Shown here: piece after piece, positions 57,739 through 64,000 of the stretch | How positions within the stretch are numbered: the stretch's first letter is position 1 | How the letters are laid out: each line of letters opens with the position of its first letter | NCBI GenBank assembly: GCA_008360955.1 | Contig: LUCM01001574.1 | Coordinates: 202,040-266,039, forward strand | DNA: 64,000 nt | Source of the DNA: Fasciolopsis buskii | Lineage: Eukaryota > Platyhelminthes > Trematoda > Plagiorchiida > Fasciolidae | Direction of reading: 5' to 3' | Program-made: the position numbers and the translations under genes | Notes under the pieces: model-generated | What the model was told of the DNA's origin: nothing | The model's database searches: none | What the model saw: the letters and a program-made list of their open reading frames with translations, nothing else

Positions 57739-60700
57739 GGCAGCGCAGTGCATCTGTTTCACCTGTCGTTCTCAATACTGGCCTCACAATCGACTTGATG
57801 TACTTGGTAGCCGATTTTTCGGTAAGGTTTTGGTTCTTCCTGTTCCATTTAAGCAGAACCATAGTCGTTTCGGAGGGTCGGCGCCCATGCTTCAACCTGT
57901 AGCTTGTGAGCGAAACTAGACTGCCAACTCGGAAGAAACCCGTAAGGGCAACATCCTTCCTGAAATGCTTCTGGGTGTTTTCTGGTACGAGGCTATCTAT
58001 GCAAATGTAGTTTGAAGTAGTCCATTTTGTAAAAACACGTCCGACTTCCGCAAGCAACCTTATTTGCGCAGCTCATACTGTTTCCTCTCGCTCTTCCGTG
58101 TTTCACTGAATTTGGAAGCGCTTGCCTTTCTTGGCATTGCGTTTCAGTTCTGGAACCCTAATCATTGTTGGGATCAGGAAAAACTAATTTAGTGAAATCT
58201 GGTTTAGTACGTGGGATACATACACTTCGGCCAACAGTACCTACCAGTGATTGTGTCATCAGGACAGCCTGGTTTGTTTGTTTGCAGACACTGTAGAATT
58301 CCGCAAGTCCCCACATTTCCGTTATTAGTTGAGGGACATTGAGCATCCGCTCGACCAATAGTGCCCGATGGACTCTACCTGTTGGCGGCATGCGCACAGC
58401 GCTTCAGATCCGCCTCGGTCGCCGCGTGCATCACTCCCATCGCTCAACGTGGGTGTACTCACATCAGTTTTCAGTTCGCTCTTCGAATGAACATACTATT
58501 AGTGCCTTTTGGGATCCGCGTTTACCCCTCGCAAAAAGTGGCTCGAACTTTCCCCAGAATATCTGTTGGACCACCATCGTGTTTATGGAGTTTACTTATT
58601 ATTTCGAGGTTTCTTCGTTTTTATTTCAGCCTCGAGCTTTTCAATGGTCAGCGAACTGGCTGTGTCCACCATTCCGGAGTGCTGTCTCCTAATTTTTCTA
58701 GTGGCAACAAGGCACCTGGCTGCTAGTGCAAATCAAGTCCGGTTTCTAGCCACATTTTCCGTGCGTTCATTTTATCCCCGGCGTCCTAATCTCGTTGGAC
58801 TGCCCTGGATAGCAGGAGTCTAGCATCTAGTTTGCCGAGGATCCTGCTCCTGGCAGCAGGTGCCTTTTTATTACCATCGATCTTTCGGAGGAAATCGATT
58901 ATTTTCAGGTATCACTTCTAATATTTGCTTTGACTATTGATATCAGTTAGTTGATATTTGTTCAGTTGCGTTTGTTTTATCGCACTCCAGATCTGTACGT
59001 TTCAGCTCGCGCTGCACTTTTCCAGAGTCTTCACTTTCGACTTTTCCAGACCACTGGACACTTGTCTGCCGTGGTTTTCCTAGGCGTGTATTGTCGATTC
59101 GGTGCTATTTTGGTACCACGTTATATACAATACCCCCTCGCATCTCGCTGTTGGCTCTAGTCCTCTCTGTTCTGTTGACTAAGGCGGCTTTGCAAACCCA
59201 GGCTCCAGAATCCGTTTAGGGTCGCATTCCGGACGTCTCTTGAACCTTCACATAATTTGGGCGGAGGGCGTACTTCATGGTTACGTAGTCACACGAAACT
59301 TAACTCAACCACACTGTTTGCATATCCTTTGGGTGAGTACGTCGTGAAGCATTTATTTTTGCCCAGTCCTTTTGTATTGTTTGCCTCGAAGTTATGGAGT
59401 TCGACCCCGTGATGTAGCCACTGCAGAAAGACTGCCAGTCCTACCATGAATGCAGCTTTCAGTATTCCATTTCGTTCTCGGGAGGTTAAAATCTTCCACA
59501 GTGAGAATGGAAATCGCGTTTGTCTTAGTGCTTCCAAATGCCTGCGTTAGCTGGAGATCTTCATGCTCTTTGGGTGATTGGGATTTGTGCATGCATACAA
59601 TGGCAGTCCTGCCCCCTTTCACGGCCATAGTAACAGCACAGCTGATCATCCATTCTGCTTAGCTTGACGTCGACTCGTTCCAAACAAGTAGTAGCAATCC
59701 AACTCTAAAAGTGTCATGACAATTGTCCTGTCTCTACCTGAATGTCTACTGACATGGTATAATAATAATAATAATAATAGTAATGTATATTTCTCGATTT
59801 GCGAGGTGTATGCGCGAGGCAAGATCAAGTTTTTACATAGGTGATGAACAGGAAATACGGACAATACAAATCAAAGGGAGAGGGGGTGAGAGCGACCTCC
59901 AATAATTTGGAAGGTTTGTTTGTTTTTGTATATTTTTCGACATACGAGAATCATGCCCAAGGTAAGATCAAAATTGGGCCAAGAAGGCACAGTGAAGACA
60001 CGGAAAACGGTAACCAAACATAAAATGCAAAGTGGTTTCGCTCACAAGATCATAACAGCCAATGTGATTTTCTAAGCACGTTGTTTCGAGTTTTAATTCA
60101 AAGCTAGATAATGATTCGCAATGATTTTTCTGTGACTGATTACCAGTCCTACACTGCGAGTAATAATGTTTGAATGCAACAAAGGTGCTTATCGCGGGCG
60201 CCAAATATGGCTACCGCCGCCTGTTGGCCGGGATACTCGATAATCAAGAGTTACATGGTGGAGATGAGGATCAGTATGGATGTGATAACGGAATGGAGAT
60301 GAGCGCAAACCAGACTGGATATCAAAAAAGGCAGTATAAAACTTGAGAATTCTGGAAGCACAAGCCTTTGAGCAAGGAAAGCGGCGACACGGGATGGGAA
60401 TTGTGTAATCATAAGACTAATCCACAAGGTTTGTTTCGAGCAATTTTGAGTTCATAAATTTCGGCTTGGTCTAGAGATGAAGGTGGGGTTGGAAAAGAAG
60501 AAGGAAAACCGGAGTCACATGAGGCGACGACTCGTAGACTCATGTGAAGAATTGTTACCAGGAGCATCGGTCTATTGCCAAATTCCGCAGACGAGAATAG
60601 AGGTTGATGAAAAACGACGGTCTTCAGCTGTTTTCGGATGTCAATATGCATTGTGAACGTCAGTTCACATCAGATGTCAATAAAAATGCTGTCCATTCGT

Positions 60701-63700
60701 GAGTCCTTTTTGTATGGATGTGTTAGAAGAATTTCGGGAGGGAGCAAGAGGAATCCAGTACAAAGTGTTGCACGTGAACTTATGAGCTACAGTGCTGTTT
60801 ACCACAACAATACTAATGGGTGGGGCTGACCGATTGCTGGCCACCCAACTTGAAAAACACTGTTTGAGGGTGAACGCAGGTGTAATCCGCCAACCTAGTT
60901 GCACCCGCACACCGCAGATCCGGAAGGCAGCCATTCTCAGTAAGAGACGTACGGGCAATACGAAAAATTAAAGTTCCAGTTTAATTAGGTGCGGCCGCCA
61001 GCTCCATCTGTTTGTTCTGAACGCTGCGTTCGCTGGTATAGATCAACGAACTCATCTCCCGATTGGGATGATTCGAAAATTTCCTGATTTTCGGATACAA
61101 AATCCGAGTAGCCACTCAAGATTTGGCGATTTCGAATGTTCATAGGCTCCTGGTTATCTCTGGTCCGAAGAAACCTCGCAAGAAAGTATTGGCGGCTCTC
61201 ATAAACTGTTGCCGTAGGAGATAATCAATCGTTTTCGATCGTACAGCAGCGGTTGAGCCCGTTGCCAAATGGACATTCGCAACCAGGTCGCCCTGAATAT
61301 TCAATCCCAATGGTGTATCTAGCTCCAGCACTGGCTGTCGTCTGCTACCTTTGACTTTCGCAAGATAGCCATGAAACAGCTCAGTCATCAAACACCCGAC
61401 TCACTTGGGTGGCTCTTAGCAGTTACGCAAAGTCACACTTCGCAGATCACGTAGAACCGTGATCGGCAGTATCTCATACATATAAAGCAGATAGATTATA
61501 CGCTACGCAATGACTAGTCGGTTGTTTGGAGTATGCCTGTTCAAATGATTGTGAAACGATCCCATCGTGGTTGGTGGTTATTATTGTTCCTAGATTTCTG
61601 GTCGCGTGGAGCACAGCTGGCATCACTACTCGGTTCAGCACCGTTCCAGATTTTAGCCCGTTGCGTTCACCATTAAACGGTCAAGCACCACATGGACTTT
61701 GACTCTTGTCACTCAGTCAAGGAATCAAGTCGGGCTTTTCAGAAGGGACATACATATCAAGTTAGTTAGCCTGTTCCACCTTCGCAGGTTATGTTCTCAT
61801 TATTTCATCCTGTTTTTTTTACCGAAATAAGTAGACTCATTCAACCGTAATCTGTGGTCTAACTATCTTGTATTGGGCTCGATGCAGCGCTACTATGGTG
61901 TAAGTTTGCCTTGCTGACGTTCTTACCTATGGAGCTTTAGTGTTCTCTCCCATGAGCTGCAGCTCCGGGCATTCGTAAATCATGTAGGTTCAGTGTCATG
62001 GTAAGCTACGAGTGTAAATGTGTATGGGCAGGTGCCGTTCAGCCCGTAGCGTTTCTGGTTTCATTCCGAATTGAGGCCGTCTTTCTTTAGCCATGAAAAT
62101 CTTCAGTGTGGCTGCCGCACCTGAAGTGCAGTTTGCAACTGTAACGGTTACGTCAGTACAGTAGACGTTTAAACCCCTTGGTGCTATGTTGCCCTTAAAA
62201 TCATCAGAAATTGCTGCTGACTTATTTTCAGACCTGCATCAACCTTAGACGGACGCTATTTATTCCGATGTGCTATCTTAAAAGGAACCGGCAACAAGGT
62301 TCCAACGTTTTCTCGAAATTCAGAAAACGATACTCATATAAAAGATGTGCTTGTCCAGAAATGAGTTTTGGTCGTCATGTGTCGAATCTGAAAAGATAAG
62401 GACACCAGAGGCTGCTAAGGGAGCTAGTAGTTCAACCGTCCGCAAGCAACAAACAACTTTCAAAACCATGTGACTTTCAAACGTCAACCAAACTTCCAAA
62501 AGCTAAGTTTCGATTACTAATGAATTGATCATATATTTTGGCGGAGCGTTGTGCACGATCGAAACTGGCCATCCCAGTTTTCTACATAGCCCCCAGCTGA
62601 GCGGCCTTGCACGGTTTCCAGTAGGGCCACAATTTTCTGACTAGAATCTCATTCAACCAACCTGAGTGGGGTGTCGCTCAGCAATTAGAAGCCTCCGCAG
62701 CTGATGCTTTGAATACGCCAGTTGGCCCAGAGACTCCCCATGGGTGACTTTCTGTCGCGGCAACTCCCGGGGCAAACCCGATATTTTCTATCTTTTGCAA
62801 TAGACGGTATGCCTTTAAGGAAGTTTGCTTCGGTTGTTGGGTGCTTTATATAAGTTGCCTCTGCACTCATCGCGGGTTAGTGACAACCACGGACACCAGT
62901 CATTTTCACATAGCTGCCCACGTAAGTTCGATTGCTCCCGAAATCAATCGTTTCCAGTTAGCCCCAACGGTCCAAGAGCGATAGTTCCGCTCTTCTCTTT
63001 CTTTAGTTTATGTCCCAGAGAACCCTTTGAGCAACCCTACCTTAGAAAGAGGGGAGAATGTTTGATGACGCCATTATTTTCAAAACTGATAAAGCAAATG
63101 AGTTTTTCCAGTTTTGTGCATGCTTCACCGACCACGGAATCTTCCGGGACGACAAGTAGGTGCGGCCGTACGCATTGGTTCCACAGGCGCCTCCGGTCAT
63201 TTATTCTTTTTGAATAGCATCCCTTAGTTGACATTTCTAACAGATTGGAACACGAGCATCGTTGTTCGCTCTGATTTTGCTGATCCTGACTATGTTGATT
63301 TTGTACGCGACCATGTTGTCAAACCACCCCTCTTCCTAGCACAGTGAACGAAACCCCCTGCTTTAGACTACTGTTTACATCCTGGCCCCTCTAAAACCTC
63401 TAAACTTATTATGGCTGTCCATCCTCAGTGTCATATCAACCTGTCATTACCACTAAGGGCTAAAAATTGAACTTACTCATCATTTTTGCCCTGCCTCTGG
63501 ACTTAGGCAACGTCGTATAACCTGCCTTAGTAACACCAAGGACAAGCGGAAGTATCCCCTCACCTTGGCTGATTTTTTCTTTGACAAGACCTGACGGCTA
63601 TCTGTTTGGGCTGTTTCCCAATGTCATGCATCATATCAACTCTGTGAGTCTTCCTGCGTCTGTCCGACATCGTCGTCTATACCCATGAAGTTCGATACTG

Positions 63701-64000
63701 TTCACACAAGTTCCAGAGCACGATGAAGCTTGGAATTCCATTGCCATCTTACATCCCTTGAGCACTGCTAGTGAGCAGGACCGCAGGGAAGTCATCAAGC
63801 TGGCGGATTCATTGTAGATACTACGGCCGTCCTTATCAGGACGCTGCTCCCGATCGACACCATGTCCTTCGCATCCATAATATCAAGCAGTCTGGCCGGG
63901 TCCACCGTCTAAACGAAAGTTAACCTAAAAGATGCACATCTTCAAATTCTTGCTGCTGAACAGGATATTCCAAAAATGTTAGCAACGACAGTTTTCGGAC
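57739..64000. other. Downstream DNA, no gene recognised
   Basis: Open frames are short on both strands and none shows a family signature. An 83-codon minus-strand frame at 61140-61391 and a 130-codon frame at 62825-63217 are the longest. An ATA-triplet repeat lies at 59758-59779. The last 700 bases have frames with many stops that look like decayed element DNA, without an identifiable motif. Confidence 0.45.
59758..59779. repeat. ATA trinucleotide repeat
   Basis: About seven AAT/ATA units, read directly. Confidence 0.9.

Noticed and set aside
1..64000. CRISPR arrays, operons, tRNA and rRNA genes
   Set aside because: No regularly spaced repeats or tRNA/rRNA-like sequence were seen, and the intron-rich genes indicate a eukaryotic nuclear genome.

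Overview
The window looks like nuclear DNA of a parasitic flatworm, most likely a digenean trematode of the Opisthorchis/Clonorchis or Fasciola kind. It has short exons with GT..AG boundaries spread through multi-kilobase introns. The introns are packed with decayed non-LTR retrotransposons (RTE-like and CR1/Jockey-like), Ty3/Gypsy pieces, TA microsatellites and a hammerhead-ribozyme repeat. No bacterial features, tRNA genes or rRNA genes were seen. The organism assignment is inference from gene structure and transposon style.

Two protein genes can be assembled exon by exon, both on the + strand, head to tail. Gene 1 (3355-31514, nine exons, 908 codons, reading frame intact across every junction) encodes a NAB-like (NGFI-A/EGR-binding) transcriptional co-regulator. 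It carries two copies of the NCD2 signature (NEAAA..., then R-[DE]-L...LA) and, where vertebrate NAB has NCD1, two copies of an unfamiliar ~65-residue module ending GEPIT. Exon pairs 2-3 and 4-5 look like a tandem exon-pair duplication.

Gene 2 (35060-57519, fourteen exons found, at least 1271 codons, first exon not found) encodes the flatworm LRWD1/ORCA protein, the leucine-rich-repeat plus WD40 partner of the origin recognition complex. Its LRR and WD40 ends match the family well. They are separated by a linker of roughly 600 residues that is acidic, Ser/Ala/Pro-rich and basic in patches, far longer than in vertebrates.

Layout: 1-3354 upstream DNA with no gene recognised. 3607-10336 intron 1 with a ~700-bp fold-back, an RTE-like LINE and a Gypsy remnant, both LINE and Gypsy on the minus strand. 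10784-16467 intron 2 with a CR1/Jockey-like LINE. 16576-20261 intron 3 with a near-identical 3' copy of the intron-1 LINE in inverted orientation. 22481-30151 introns 6-7 with CR1 fragments on both sides of the 52-nt exon 7. 31515-35059 the intergenic gap with a Gypsy pol remnant carrying a nested LINE fragment. 37017-42645 LRWD1 introns with a LINE fragment and the hammerhead repeat. 49566-57336 a 7.8-kb last intron with decayed + strand LINEs. 57520-64000 downstream DNA with no gene recognised.

The two genes are not known to work together; one is a transcription co-regulator and the other a chromatin/replication-origin factor. The most unusual items are the duplicated-domain NAB-like protein and the minus-strand type I hammerhead ribozyme at 41611-41670, whose core residues and helices can be read directly.
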